Assembly: GCA_020543525.1 (NCBI GenBank)
Contig: JAHYIO010000007.1
Coordinates: 1,054,001 to 1,118,000, forward strand
From: Coriolopsis trogii
Taxonomy: Eukaryota > Basidiomycota > Agaricomycetes > Polyporales > Polyporaceae
Length of the DNA stretch: 64,000 nt
Reading direction: 5' to 3'
Part shown: positions 26,383-37,889 of the stretch, piece after piece
Numbering within the stretch: the first letter of the stretch is position 1
Layout: each line of letters starts with the position of its first letter
Notes under the pieces: generated by a model
The model's database searches: none
What the model was told of the DNA's origin: nothing
The model's input: only the letters and a program-made list of their open reading frames with translations
Position numbers and translations under genes: made by a program

Positions 26383-28951
26383 ATGGACTCAACTCTTAGG
26401 TCGGAGTCCGACTCTGTCTCCGTGCCATCTGACAGGGTCAGTACAATCCTCCTCCTGTGGCGCTCACACGCCTGATGAAATGTCTCGTGCCAATGTAGCC
26501 GCCTGCACCAGAACCGCACTCCGCGAATGTGACTATGAACTGCTCCATTGCTCACGAAATCTCCGAACAAGACGCATATATGCTACCTCTCACCGTCGTG
26601 GCGGCGACAGACGTCGACCACTCCCTCTCCCTTGCCGTAGCGCCCACGACAGCGCAAGAAGGACTGGAGACCGTCGCGACCTCCACGGACTCAGCCGGAA
26701 TATACTCACCTCTCGAGACGAAGGAGGACCACGATATGAAACACTTACCGGAAGAGCCTCTGCGAGTGCAAAGCAGTGAAGATGGTGCCGACTTCACCGC
26801 CGACGCGTCTGTCGAGAGTCTCCATCTGGATATCTGTCTCCCGTCTGTCAACTTGGCTCCTGAACCCGATACGCCCATTCTGGACTGCTCAGGAAACCAA
26901 ACATGCTCTCCTCACACTAGTGTCTCTGCTTGCGACGTTCCGGAACCTCCTGTTGACCTACCCCCGCCTTCCACTCCCCTGGTCTTTGTCACTGTGGCGG
27001 ATGACATCTCGGCCGACACAGTGGAGGCTAGCCCTACCCACCAAGACGAGCCCATGTCAGAAAGCTCAGAGAACTCTCTGCCCGCAAGTACTGCCCCCAT
27101 CGCCGACTGTGGGGAGACTGCCGTCATACCGACCGACACCGCGAGCGAACCGCTTGCCTCTGCTGCTCTGCTTGTTATGCTCGCTGACCCTGTTGCCTCT
27201 CCGTCTGCTGGCGACGTCAACATCCAGATGATATCTTGCGGCGACCTGCCTCATCTCAGCGAGAAGGATGCTCCCGACATCACTGATGATCCTACCATTG
27301 AGCCGAGCACCTGGGAGCAAGCCGCGAGCAATCCTACCGAAATCGAAGACGTGGAAGATGTTCATACTGCACCTGCGCCTGGGGTCGATGAGGACTTGAC
27401 ATTCGAAGATAATACCGCAAACTCTATGACCGAGCTACCCGACGAGCTTCCTTCATCTAGTCCTGCTCATACACAGCACTCAGAAACTTCCACCATTGAA
27501 GACATGAGTATGATGCTCGATTACACGGCGGAGGACGCTCATCCAGATTTGCTACTAGAAGACAATGCTGCAGCATGCTCGGAGGTACTCGACATCGGAT
27601 GTCCTCACGATGATGACGTTGTTGGCAAGAACGACATGGCGATGCTCGATCCGGAAGACTGTACGCACGGGACAAATGGCTTAGACACCACGCTCGATCT
27701 ATGTATGGCTGATAAACTGGGCTTTGACTGTCCACCTTCGTCTCCACCACCATCATCTCCACCACCCTCATCGAGCCCCGCTCAGATTTTCTCCTCCCCA
27801 GCACGCGACTCTGTCGGAACTCCTGCTTCCTCCAGTCCTCCGGCTGCCGCGTCTATGGCAGAGCAGTATCCGGCGACGCCTTTGCTGGAGACTGTGCGAG
27901 ATCAAGAAACTTTGCTCAAGCGATCCTTGGAGATGGACAACGTTGCGCGCACCATCGACTTCGGTCAAGAAGACGAGAATCCATCAAAACGAGTAGTATG
28001 TGATCCAGCGGATTCCGGACACGTTTGTCATGGGCTGACTATGGTTTCCAGAAGACGGAATTTTCAGGCTCTGTCCATGATTCTCCGAGTCCTCCGAATC
28101 CCAAACGTCTGACACCCGCTGCGCAAGCAAAGCAGCGCAAGAAACTCGTAGCTCCCTTCCGGTCGCCAGTCATCAGGGGACCTCTCGTGCAAGGAGGTCT
28201 GCATGCCGTCTATGCAACTGGACGTCCGCTGACTTCTCAGCCTCCGCGCAAACGTCGGTCCGACACCCCCGAGCTCAAGAAGATGAACGACAACGGGAAG
28301 GGGAAGGAAGATGAGTCGAGCGTCGCCCTGAGGCCGCCGCCTGGAGTCGCCAACAAGGACCGCACGGCGAACGCGGCGAAGCAGTTCAAGTCGCCCCTCC
28401 AGCCCTCCTCAGGCCCGTCCTCGTCGTTGACAAGTGTTTCCTCTGGGACTGCGTCTGCGTTCTCGAGCGTGAAGGCCGTGCCGACGATCCAGGCGCTGCA
28501 GGGCAAGGTGCAGACGCTCAAGCAGGCGATCAAGATCAGGAGCTCGGGGAGCGGGGACGAGGACGATGCGCTGGAGGGGCTCGTGGAGAAGTGGACGAGT
28601 GCGGGGAGGGAGATTGCGTGGGCGCTGTGGGAGTATGTGAAGGACCTCGATCCGGGGACGGGTGCTATGGAGGTCGGGCAGAAGAGTGGGTGGTTTGGGG
28701 ACGAGGATGGGCAGGGTGGTGCGAAGCGGGGGTATGATGCTAGCTGGGGGTACGATGATGGACGTGTGGCGAAACGAGCGCGGACGGATGGGGATGGAGA
28801 TGAAGATGGAGATGGGGTTGACGACGTTGAGGAGAAGGAGCCGCAGGTTGTGCAACATACGGTTGGGGTTATGTTGCGGAGGTTGGGGATTGACCCTACG
28901 ACGCTGGGATGGGACGAAGAGGAAGGAGACTTTGTCGATGTGGAGGCTTGA
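26383..28951 (+). CDS. SFR1: Swi5-dependent recombination mediator Sfr1/Mei5-like protein
   Basis: Sfr1 (Mei5) with Swi5 stimulates Rad51/Dmc1 strand exchange in homologous recombination and meiosis. Exon 1 (MDSTLRSESDSVSVPSDR) joins exon 2 at PPAPEPHSANV. About 480 residues of acidic, Ser/Pro-rich, low-complexity sequence follow. After an intron near 27996-28052 comes a basic region (RLTPAAQAKQRKKLVAPFRS) and then the conserved domain: IQALQGKVQTLKQAIKIR, LEGLVEKWTSAGREIAWALW. The C-terminus has VGVMLRRLGIDPTTLGWDEE before the stop at 28949-28951. The first helix is the coiled coil that in Sfr1 binds Swi5. The N-terminal extension is much longer than in yeast Sfr1 and its role is unknown. 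Confidence 0.75.
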
Positions 28952-29058
28952 CGTGGACGTTCTGCTGATTCTAATTGGTCCCCCGCCGTCTCTCGTTCCG
29001 AGCTGGTGTACGTACCTTGGCCGCATTTTGCTCGGGTGATGTACTCATATCTTCATTG

Positions 29059-29200
29059 TCATTGTAGGTCGCGACGAATCGCTGCGGTCCAGCCTGTGGC
29101 TGCTCTCCCAGCAGTCACTTGTTTGCGCCGCAAGCTCGCACGCGACGTCCCCGAACGTAGTGCCATACTGCGATGTCTCTAATGATCAAAATGCAATGCA
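29059..29200 (-). pseudogene. Relic of the 3' part of an NmrA-like gene
   Basis: Minus-strand sequence reads TGWTAAIRRDLQ and stop, nearly the same as the C-terminus of the complete NmrA-like gene at 32702 (SWAARIRRDLQ). A little upstream, TTFGDVACELAA matches ATFEDVARELAA of that gene. The material between the two is missing, so this is a deleted, non-functional copy. The surrounding 28952-29463 holds nothing else recognised. Confidence 0.65.
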
Positions 29201-29463
29201 GGTTTCCCGGACGACCACAGGATCATTCGGCCTGTTTATCGTTGGTGACTCACCCGGGTCACCCCTGATTGTCTTTGTGGACGCAACGTCGCTCGACGAC
29301 CGAGAGCGTGCCCTACGTCCTGACTCTCATCTCGCCGGGAATGGCTCTGCCTCATGATGCTCAGACTCGTCTAACACAATGTCGGGGGCGACTCTTGAAG
29401 CCTCACAGCATGCTCGAAGCGAGTGCGCGCGGCGATTGCAGCGATCCACCTCCGCTTTGTGCC

Positions 29464-29784
29464 ATCTATGGTGCGCGGCACCTAGTCACCGCTTATCTTG
29501 TACAACAAAACGGGAGTGCCGAGATTTTGCCCGTTTCCTTATTGGCTTGACCAATCGACTCCTTTTCCCAAAGGGAGACGATCTGTCAAGCCGTTTGTCC
29601 CAATTCTCAAAATTGGGCGAGATATTTTGCGCATCCCCTTCTGATTTTGCCACTTCCTGCCAAATAGCCGAGGCGCTTGGACCTAGGCGCCCCTTAAGCG
29701 CCCTCTAAGCGCTCTAATTTGGTCGTTTGGCCGATTTTGCCACTGCCCATTTTAAGCGGTGACTAGGCGCCGTGCACCATAGTG
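29464..29784. mobile_element. MITE-like element with 30-bp inverted ends
   Basis: The 30 bases at 29466-29495 (starting CTATGGTGCGCGGCACC) are repeated in inverted orientation at 29753-29782 with 28 matches. The right end continues to CACTATGG on the reverse strand, which resembles the CACTA-type terminus; the left has CATCTATGG. The roughly 260-bp interior has no coding frame and many short palindromes around GGCGCC and AAGCGC. No clear target duplication is seen, so the superfamily is uncertain. Confidence 0.65.
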
Positions 29785-30361
29785 TTTGGAAGGCCTCAGG
29801 TTGAGTCTCCCGGAAGGTGAGACTCGGAGGTGAGATATGCCCGGTTGATAGCTTAGCACACATTGTACTGATTTTGGCGTTGACGTCAGGATATCTGTAC
29901 AGAGACTGAGAGACCTCTCTCGTCATTGTACAGCGTGTCTTTTCGTCAGGCTGGCTGGGAGAAGGATTGCCAATTTGAAAACACGGGCGGCGGACTATTG
30001 GCAATGGTCATCAAACTTGTTGAGCGAAGCTCCCACGTGTTCTCTGACTTGAGCGACACTCGTGAGTCGTGCCCTCTCTATCACGCACTGCCATGAGCTG
30101 GGCGCTGAGAGAAGCAACGGTGAGAGAAGGTCCGGTTTGCAAAAAGACGATAGCGCGCTGATCGTAGTGGTGGAACATCACTAGGCCCAGCACAATAACT
30201 GGCCACCCATTGATGTACAGCACGATAACACTCGGCGTAGCGCTCTGACGGTGCTGGCCGATTGCACACTGGACTGTAAATAACAGCTGTCCCGATACCC
30301 CCACTGGCGTGAACCTCACCGGACTGCTCAACAGCTCAACATACGCTGAACAGCCGACGAC
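29785..30361. other. Intergenic stretch upstream of the DUF6533 gene
   Basis: No recognised gene. It probably contains the promoter of the gene beginning at 30362; no convincing TATA element is seen. Confidence 0.4.
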
Positions 30362-32093
30362 ATGTCCGATCCAGCGACTCTGCAGTACCTCGTATGGGAT
30401 ATCGGTTCTGGGTGAGTCTGAACAGGCACTGGCGGTGGTCGTGAGATTCTGGCTCACTGGACTGTAGTCGTGTCAAGATGAGCGTTCATCTGGCAGCTGC
30501 CGGTAGGTCTTGATCATATCCATACTCCAGTGCGTCTCCCAGCATTGAACAAGGAACGGCCAGTGATTGTCATATACGATCATATCATCACGTTCGGGTC
30601 GGAGGTAGACCTGTTCTGGAAACGCAAGTTCACATTATCATCGGTGCTATTCCTCGCCAATCGATATCTCGCCCTCTTGTCCTATGGTCTCCTGAACACA
30701 CGCTTCGTGTACAGTTTGCTTGACGTGGGTGTTCTACGATGGTCTCTAGAGGTAAGCCTTTACGAATACACTCTACGGTAGCGAAGTATGATGGTGACAT
30801 CGAAGCACCGTTCACCTGAACCTGGCAGAGGCGAGTCGCACCTACTCGCTATGTCATCTGCGACGATCTCATATCTCGTGTGTCTAGGTGCCACAAGTAT
30901 GTGCTCTGGCTGCAGCTGTATGTGCTATTGCCATACCCTCTGTGGGCAGGTTGGTCTTGCCACTCGCAGCCTCAAGGAATGGATCACAATACTTACGCTA
31001 CTGTTCTGATGCGCAGCATTCTCGGCCATGCGTATGTATGCCCTTAGTGGTCGTAATGTGGCAATATCGGGGGCTGTGTTTCTCCTGGCATGCGCCCCAT
31101 TTGCGATCAACATGGTGTGTCCAGTTTCGTGAGTGTGTTCCCCTCATGGTTTACTGACGCATGCTCCGCCCGATTTACAGACTCGTATTCGCTGGCTATC
31201 TGGCTACGAAGATGTGTACTGGGGTTGCGAGAGTGATCTATCTGCTGTTCCTCCCCGCTTGATTCTACCGTGAGTGATATCTTCGACGATCCGGATCCTA
31301 CACTCTGCTGGCACCTTGGCTCATGCAGAGTTGTTTGATGCAGATGTGCGTGTGTCAAGCATCCGTCACATGACATTGTCCACTGAGTAGAATATGAACG
31401 AGCACAGTCATCCTGATTAGCCGCATATCACTCATGATTGCGGACATGACTGTCGTCGCCGCTTGCGTCCGTCTGGCCTGGAGCGCGAGGCTCCACATCT
31501 CGCATGGGACAATCGATCGAAGAAGGTCTTTCGTCTGGGTCCTGCTTCGCGACGGTGAGCAGTCAAGTGAACCGATGATCTGAAAGTGATAACTTACAAT
31601 GGCTCACTCCCAGGTGCGGTATACTTTGTGTGAGCAGGCTTTCTTCGATGCTTGGTCACTAGTCTCGTAGCGTTGAATACGTGCCGCTGCAAATCTGCAG
31701 TGTCATGTTCTGCCTGAATGGCCTTCATCTTGTCTTCTCAGCATCGCAAGTGAGTGGTAAGACACCGATAGGCAGATGCACAATGTGCTCACGAATCGAT
31801 GTGTTGACGACAGGTACTCACCGACATCGACGATATCGGGACTAGTATCATCCCGTTCCTCACTGATCCGTGAGTGAAGACTAGCATGGCGAACGCACCC
31901 TAGTACCTGCACCTGACGTTTGTCTTTCAGGATCACCACCGTCCTGGTCTCCCGTGCACTGCTGAATCTGCAACGTGTAAACCAGCGTGTCACGCTCCAC
32001 ATGCAGTCCTCTGCCGACATTGGCACCATACATGAGTCGACGTTGCGATTTGCTACACGTACGAGTGAAACGGAGGCTATTTCTCCGGCGTGA
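30362..32093 (+). CDS. DUF6533-domain multi-span membrane protein
   Basis: About eight exons form a basidiomycete DUF6533 protein, a family of predicted seven-helix membrane proteins of unknown function. The domain signature is DHIITFGSEVDLFWKRKF ... SSVLFLANRYLALL (about 30580-30670). Later exons read CHKYVLWLQLYVLL, AFSAMRMYALSGRNVAISG, YEDVYWGCESDLSAVPPRL, ISLMIADMTVVAACVRLAW, VWVLLRDGAVYFV and ITTVLVSRALLNLQRVNQR, the usual order for this family, ending at TGA 32091-32093. The ATG at 30362 (MSDPATLQYLVWDIGSG) reads into the domain across two small introns. No stop interrupts the joined exons, so I call it intact, though every splice site is inferred by eye. Confidence 0.65.
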
Positions 32094-32499
32094 ACTTCGG
32101 AGCCAAGGTCACGACCAAAGTACACGCTCGTAGGTGAGTTGTGTGGGCTCTTATCGTGATAAGAAATATTGAAACTCGCCTGCTCCTAGTCCCAACTGAA
32201 GTAAAAAGCCCGGTAAGAGACTAGCCCGAGGGTGGGAGGTCGGTAGCGTGGCAACGACCGCGAGACTATGGCACGCTACAAACACAGGGAGTGGCCACAA
32301 CGAAACAGCTGCTACGTAGCCTCAGTAGTGTATCATAGCCATCCGAGGGTTTTCTGATGTAAAGATGACACGTTACCTGATATCTCATATTTGCAGTCAT
32401 TCAACCTACTAAACCAAAGTAGCCTTGTGGCTCTTTTCTCAGAACCGTACAGTTCTCATTTTTTATGAGCTCCGGTGGAAAAGTCTGTTGACGAGTCTG

Positions 32500-32700
32500 C
32501 CCTATAGTTTGACAGCAATGTTGGTCTCCCGATTTCTCATCAACCTGCAGTACACCAACCGTGCAATGATTAACCCCAACTTATCTGATGTTGTCGGTGA
32601 CCTTAATTCCGGCAACGGCGGAGAATCACCCAGCCGTACGACATCGGTCTTCCTCGAGCGTGTCATCGGCTCAATGGGCTCATCAATTACATATTTCACT
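32500..32700 (+). pseudogene. Second, partial DUF6533 C-terminal tail
   Basis: The frame reads AMLVSRFLINLQYTNRAM and later VFLERVIGSMGSSI, which is how DUF6533 proteins commonly end (LVSR-LLNLQ; RVIGS-GSSI). The preceding part of such a gene is not found between 32094 and 32500. This is probably a remnant of a tandem copy, or an alternative last exon of the gene at 30362. It ends against the stop of the convergent NmrA-like gene. Confidence 0.45.
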
Positions 32701-32701
32701 G

Positions 32702-33767
32702 TCACTGTAGGTCGCGACGAATCCTTGCGGCCCAACTTGTAGGTTCTCTCCCTAGAAGCCACCTCAGTGCGTTACTGTTCCCGGGAATGCCCCTAGAGAC
32801 AATCGCCGTTCAGCATGAGGAGAGCACGGAGAGCACGGAGAGCACGGAGAACCTACCTCCTGTCATAGTAATACATCAGCCTATCCAGCCCCTCCATCCC
32901 CCACTGACCCGCAACGTTCAGATGCGGAAGCCCCCGGCCCAGCATCTCCCCGCGCGGGACGATCTCGACCTTGATGTCCTTCCCCGCGTACGCGGCGAGC
33001 TCGCGCGCGACGTCCTCGAACGTGGCGTTCTGCCCGCACAGCTCGTACCGCGCGCGGTTGTGCGGCGCGGGGTCGAGGAGGACGAGCCGGGCGACGGCGG
33101 CGAGATCAGCGAGGTCGAGGTAGCCTTGGAGCGTCGTGGGGGAGTAGGACGCGGGCAGGACGCCGGTGGCGACGACGCGGGCGACGTCGATGTTTTGCAT
33201 GAGCGAGCTCGGCTGTTGTGGCGCTTATAGTCAACGTGACGGTCAGTGAGTGAGAATGAGGACAGACCTCCAAGATGGTCCAGTTGAGGCCGGACTCGAT
33301 CAGGTGCTCCTCAACGCTGCACAGACGCGGATTTGTATGCTGTGTGTTAGCGGGACATATCCCTCATCGTGCAGAGGGGGACCAGCTTACTCGCGCTTCG
33401 CTTTATGGTTCAGCAGCTTCGTCAAGATCGGGAACAGCACGCTGCAATACACAAAGTGCCTCACGCCCGCGCTCTTCGCGGCCTCGACGAGCGCGATCCC
33501 CATCGCGCTCTCGAGCGGGTGGAACGCGGGGCCATTGTGGAACACGACGTCGACGCCCTCGAGCGCGGGCGCGAGCGTGCGCGCCTCGAGGTAGTCCCCG
33601 AGCACGAACGCATTGTCGGGGAGCTGCGGGAAGCGCGCCTTGAGCTTGTCGATGGAGGCAGGCGAGCGCACGAGGAGGCGGAGGGAGGAGGGGCTTGGGG
33701 ACTCGAGGAGGGCGCGGAGGACAAAGCCGGAGGTGCGGCCTGCGGCACCGGTGATAAGGATCGTCAT
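32702..33767 (-). CDS. NmrA-like NAD(P)-binding protein
   Basis: An atypical short-chain dehydrogenase of the NmrA-like family; such proteins are redox sensors or reductases in the cytoplasm. The N-terminus has the Rossmann motif ILITGAAGRTSGFV, then LRLLVRSPASIDKL, VDVVFHNGPAFHP and VRHFVYCSVLFPILTKLLNH, placed as in the family. Exons near 33200-33300 carry VEEHLIESGLNWTILE-like sequence. The next reads TGVLPASYSPTTLQGYLDLA and DRLMYYYDR. A terminal intron (about 32775-32856) leads to NALRWLLGREPTSWAARI and the stop at 32702-32704. Reading straight through that intron would stop at once; the spliced end matches the family and is supported by the relic copy at 29059. Confidence 0.8.
32821..32847. 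repeat. Three copies of a 9-bp tandem repeat in an intron
   Basis: AGAGCACGG repeated three times, inside the last intron of the NmrA-like gene. Confidence 0.85.
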
Positions 33768-34309
33768 GTTGAGCCGAGTTTCGCGTGCGCCGTGGGAAGC
33801 GGCTTGTTGAAGCTTTCTGGAGGCTGCAGGAGAGATCAATAGGAGCTACATAGAGATGAGACGAATGAGACTCACTGGAGTTGTTGGCGAGAGGGAGCCC
33901 GCAGCTTGAAGGTAGGTTCCCTATATATGTGTCCGAGAAGTCTGGAGAGGATTGTGAAAGGGGGAAGACTGCTGATGTCAGTTGAATCGTTAGCATGCGT
34001 CATCCATACCCACCCGAAGCCCGAAGAGGCTCGAGGAGAGCTTCGTGGTTTGCCCACCCAGACCGTCGTATGCGAATCCGAGTGATCAGAAAGTGCTTGA
34101 TCATGCTGCTCGTTAGCCCACATCGGAGGTCCGAACGTTGATGCAAAGCTACAGGACCATACAGATACACCCTGACACATTAGTACACGATGAGCACGGC
34201 GATAGCAAGCAAGCGGCAGAAGAGAGAGAGAGAGAGAGAGAGCTAATGGTAGTCCAATGTGATGCGAATCCCCGAGAGCAGCAAGGAGTCAATCCAAAAC
34301 GATGCGGGT
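33768..34309. other. Intergenic stretch with AG microsatellite
   Basis: Between the start of the NmrA-like gene and the 3' end of the IME4-like gene. It holds an (AG)11 run at 34221-34242. No gene is recognised. Confidence 0.5.
34221..34242. repeat. AG dinucleotide microsatellite
   Basis: Eleven perfect AG units just downstream of the IME4-like stop codon. Confidence 0.9.
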
Positions 34310-36371
34310 TCACTGTCCTTGTTTGAGTCCTGTTCCTGACACCTGTCCTTGCCCAAACGCATCTGGCGGAGGGTTCAATATACGTTCCGGATACCTAGAG
34401 ACATCGCCGTCAGTCTGCATGCACATTCCCCCTGGCCCCTCCACAATGGTGCACGAACCTGGCTTGGATCCTCGCCCTAAGGTCTTCTTCATATATCTGG
34501 TCCGCGCCCAGTTGGTTGCCCAGCGTTAACCACCTAACAGAGATCAGAGTGAGACACTGGACCTCTCTCGCAGCGAATCCGAGCAAATGCACATACCCAG
34601 GCCGCGTGTTATGTTTCCTCCCAAAGATCTCGATCTTCCGTCCCCCAGGACACATCCGCTCAATCAACCCATACACCTCCTCCGGCTTCCTGCTCGTCTC
34701 CCTCACCTCGCTCACGATCACGTCCGTGTCCAGCCCCCGGTTCGCCCACGCAGGGAACTTCAAGTTCCCCCGCTCGTCCGTGACCGTCTTCACCCCGACG
34801 AGCATGTGCTCCTTGGTGTGGTTCAGCCAGTGCCCGGTCCGCCCCGTGCGGATCACGCGCTGCAGCTGGTTCGTCTTCACCCACACGACCTCGTCGACGC
34901 GCGTGTAGCCCCAGACGCGGAGGCACTCCCGCCCGACTTCCATCGCGCGCCCGGTGACCCAGAGGAACAGGAGCCCCTCGTCCTGGAGCATCGGGATCGG
35001 CATCGCGCGCATCTCGTCGTCCGTCATCGTGCCGTACGGCAGCTGCGGGTCGCATGCGACAAGCGTGAGTGAAGGGGCAAGCAAGAAAGAGGGCGTCACA
35101 TATATGCACGTACACTCATATGGATGTCCCATGGCGGGTCGGCCATGATGACATGGAACTTGCCCAGAACAGAGTAGTCAAACCTGCGCAGGTCGCAGTT
35201 GATCCACTGTGGAGGCAGCTGTCGAAGAACATCGTCGTCAGATTCAAGGCTGATTCGACCCATGAGAAGCTCGTACCGGCGGATTGATCTTGCCTTCAGG
35301 GCCGAGTCCGAGATTGAGCCTGTACGGCCTCCTCTTCGGGACCATTCGCTGCTCAGCCATGCCTTGCCCATCGCTCACGTCCCAGTCGACTTCGAAATGC
35401 AGATACCTGCACGGCGCCTTCTCCTTCCCCCGCCCTCCGGCGCCCAGCCCGCTCGGGAGACTGACCGGCCCCTGGCCCTGCGCGCCATACTGCATCTGCC
35501 TATGGGATGGGAGCGGAGGGATCGAGGGCGACTGGGCGTACGTCGGCTCGGAGTAGCATGTGTTGAGGTACGAGCAGTGGCCAAGCGCGGGGTCCGTGTG
35601 CGGACGGAGGAGGGGCCGGAAGTGTATGCGATCGCATATCGCGCCCACGGTCTTCGACGGACTCGTCGGCGTCGGCGTCTGAGCATCGCGCCGTGCCTTC
35701 GCGCACTCGTCTTTGGTGATGTGTGGACAGATCGGTTCGAAGCTGCCTGTGATTGACCGGAACTGCTCGACCATGAGCAAAACGCATACGCACGGCATAC
35801 ACGCAGGGAAGGGGATGGAGGGGGAGCTTACCTGCTCGGCGAGGAGCCTGCCCTTCGCGCTGCTGCGCTGCATGAGCGCATACACCTCCTTCATCGTCTT
35901 GTTCAAGCTCTCCAGAGTGCTCGGCGGAGGCTTCCACAGCTCCTTCTCCAGCGTCGGCGTGGTCTCCTCCTCCTCCGCGCCCGCAGCGGCCGAGTCGTCA
36001 TCCTCGTCCACTACGCGCTTCCGCTTCCTCTTCATCGGCGACGGCTGCGGCACCGCGGACGACGACGTGCCGAGCTGCACGTCCATCACGGTCAGGCCCC
36101 CATCGCCGTCCTCGTCTCTGCAGAGGGTGATCCTGCCGTGGTCCCAGTTCGCGGCTAGTCCCTCGAGGATGCGCTCGAACCGACCGAGGTCGATGAGCCG
36201 GAATCGAGGAGCGCGTTCGGAGTCGGGGAAGAGGCCGGCGGGAGGGGGGCCGGACGCGACGACGCGCGCGAGGAGGTCGAAGGAGGATATTGGGAGAGAG
36301 ACGGCATGGGAGGAGAAGAGAGTCTCGAGTGCGGAGGACGCGACGACCTTCAGCTTATCGTCGACCGACAT
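34310..36371 (-). CDS. IME4: mRNA N6-adenosine methyltransferase, IME4/METTL3 family
   Basis: This MT-A70 protein would transfer methyl groups from S-adenosylmethionine to adenosines in mRNA, normally with a METTL14-like partner. The N-terminal half ([19 protein letters not shown]; basic KRKRKRVV) leads to the CCCH zinc-finger region typical of METTL3: [41 protein letters not shown] and [11 protein letters not shown]. The methyltransferase domain has the catalytic DPPW ([17 protein letters not shown]), then [36 protein letters not shown] and [21 protein letters not shown] final intron (about 34388-34456) joins IQAR to [14 protein letters not shown]. All catalytic landmarks are present. Confidence 0.9.
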
Positions 36372-36953
36372 GACATGGACCAGACGCAAGCCCTCAGCCC
36401 GTGGGGGAACTGGGTGATGCTGCGCCTAATCAGACGCCTCTGCGCTTGATGAGAACCCGCGAGCTGAGCAAAATGCAAAAACCGTGCCATAGCATGCTGG
36501 TCTAAGCTAACTATTACTAGCGGCAGGAGGTAGTGCAATCAGACAACCCCCTCGCCTTTTACTAGGGGGTTCCGTGTTCTGCCTCCATTCAATGCCGCAT
36601 TACGAATTTTTCAGCTCTCAGCTCGATCTGAGCTTGTTCGCCCTTTGTTTTTGTTGATCAGCCCAAACTCCTCGTCCATCGCGTTGGATGTTTACCGTGT
36701 TTGGGGCGGTTTCCTTCGTTCTCGTCTTCGACCTACCAGTCAGCAACAATTGAACGTTCGCAGTATCTTGTGGCGTTCACTGATTGGAGGGTCATAGACC
36801 AATTATGTGCCCCCATAGAATCCCGAGTCGTGCACACTGCGGTTATGAGTGAGTGCATGAGATCTTAGCCCCGACGACAGAGGTTGTCATGTGGTTACAT
36901 TCCTTCCGCCTACTACTAATACAAAGTATACGTGCTATCGTTCACCAGCTCCT
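36372..36953. other. Intergenic stretch
   Basis: Between the IME4-like start and the 3' end of the first GST gene. No gene or repeat recognised. Confidence 0.5.
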
Positions 36954-37889
36954 TCACGCGGGCACCTTGATACCAGCCTGGAACTGAGGGCGGGCTTCTG
37001 CAGCTGCCACCCAAGCCTGCGTCGGATCCGGTCAGAATGGCTCTCATCCATGTGCCTTCCACAGCTGATGGAACACACCTTCACGCGCGGCCACTCGTCG
37101 AGCGACTCGATCCCGGCGAACTTGTGGATCCTGACCCAGGGGATGACGTTGATGTCTGCGATGCTGTAGACCCCGCGCCCCGGGCCGGCGAGCCAGTCGC
37201 GGTCCTGGAGGCGGATCTCGAGCACGCCGTACAGACGCTTCGTCTCCTCGATGTAGCCTGTTCGTTCGCGTCCTCGCGGATGAGCAGCCGATCGCACGAA
37301 GTCCAGTAGCCAGGGGACTTACGCTTCTTCGCGTAGGGGATGTCTTCAGGTGCGTACCTGTTGAAGTGGTTCGACTGGCCTTGCATCGGGCCAACACCGC
37401 CATGCTGTCATTGAGGGCGATCCTCGTCAGTCCCTCTGCCACGATGCGAATCAGATGAAGTCTGCCGCGCGACTTACGGCGAAGAAGATCCACTGGAGTA
37501 GCTCGCTGTAGTTGTCCGGATCCGTCTCGCGGTCGAACGCGAACTTGTTCTCCTTGTCATAGTGCTGCTGCAGGTACAACAGGATCGCCGCCGACTCGAA
37601 CACGGCAAAGTTGTTCCGCGAACGGTCGACGAGCGTCGGGATCCGTCCGTTCGGGTTCAGCTTGAGGAACCACGGCTCCTTCTGGGTGTTCTTGCTGAGG
37701 TCGATCTTGACGACGCTGATCGCCCGAGGCTGACTGTCAGCTTCCGAGGTATGGCCAAGTGAGTATGGTCGACGCGTACTCGTATTGCAGGCCGTAGGCA
37801 GCCTTGAGCTCCTCGAGGAAGACCGAGACCTTGTGGCCATTCGGGGTGCCCGTGGTGTAGAGGAGAAGAGGAGCTTCGCCGGAAGACAT
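36954..37889 (-). CDS. Glutathione S-transferase, Ure2-like (copy 1)
   Basis: Cytosolic GSTs conjugate glutathione to electrophiles or reduce peroxides; Ure2-like classes are expanded in wood- and litter-decay fungi. The N-terminal thioredoxin fold reads [20 protein letters not shown], then [19 protein letters not shown] and [20 protein letters not shown], with the glutathione-contacting IPTLVD and ES residues. An intron joins GLQYD to [11 protein letters not shown]; another joins FFA to [17 protein letters not shown]. The C-terminal helical domain has [20 protein letters not shown] and [15 protein letters not shown], ending at TGA 36954-36956. About 250 residues, the usual size. It forms a tandem pair with the broken copy at 38495. 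Confidence 0.85.

Noticed and set aside
34310..34492. Separate 60-codon minus-strand gene
   Set aside because: It is the last exon of the IME4-like gene read through its intron; splicing gives the family's expected YPERIL ending.
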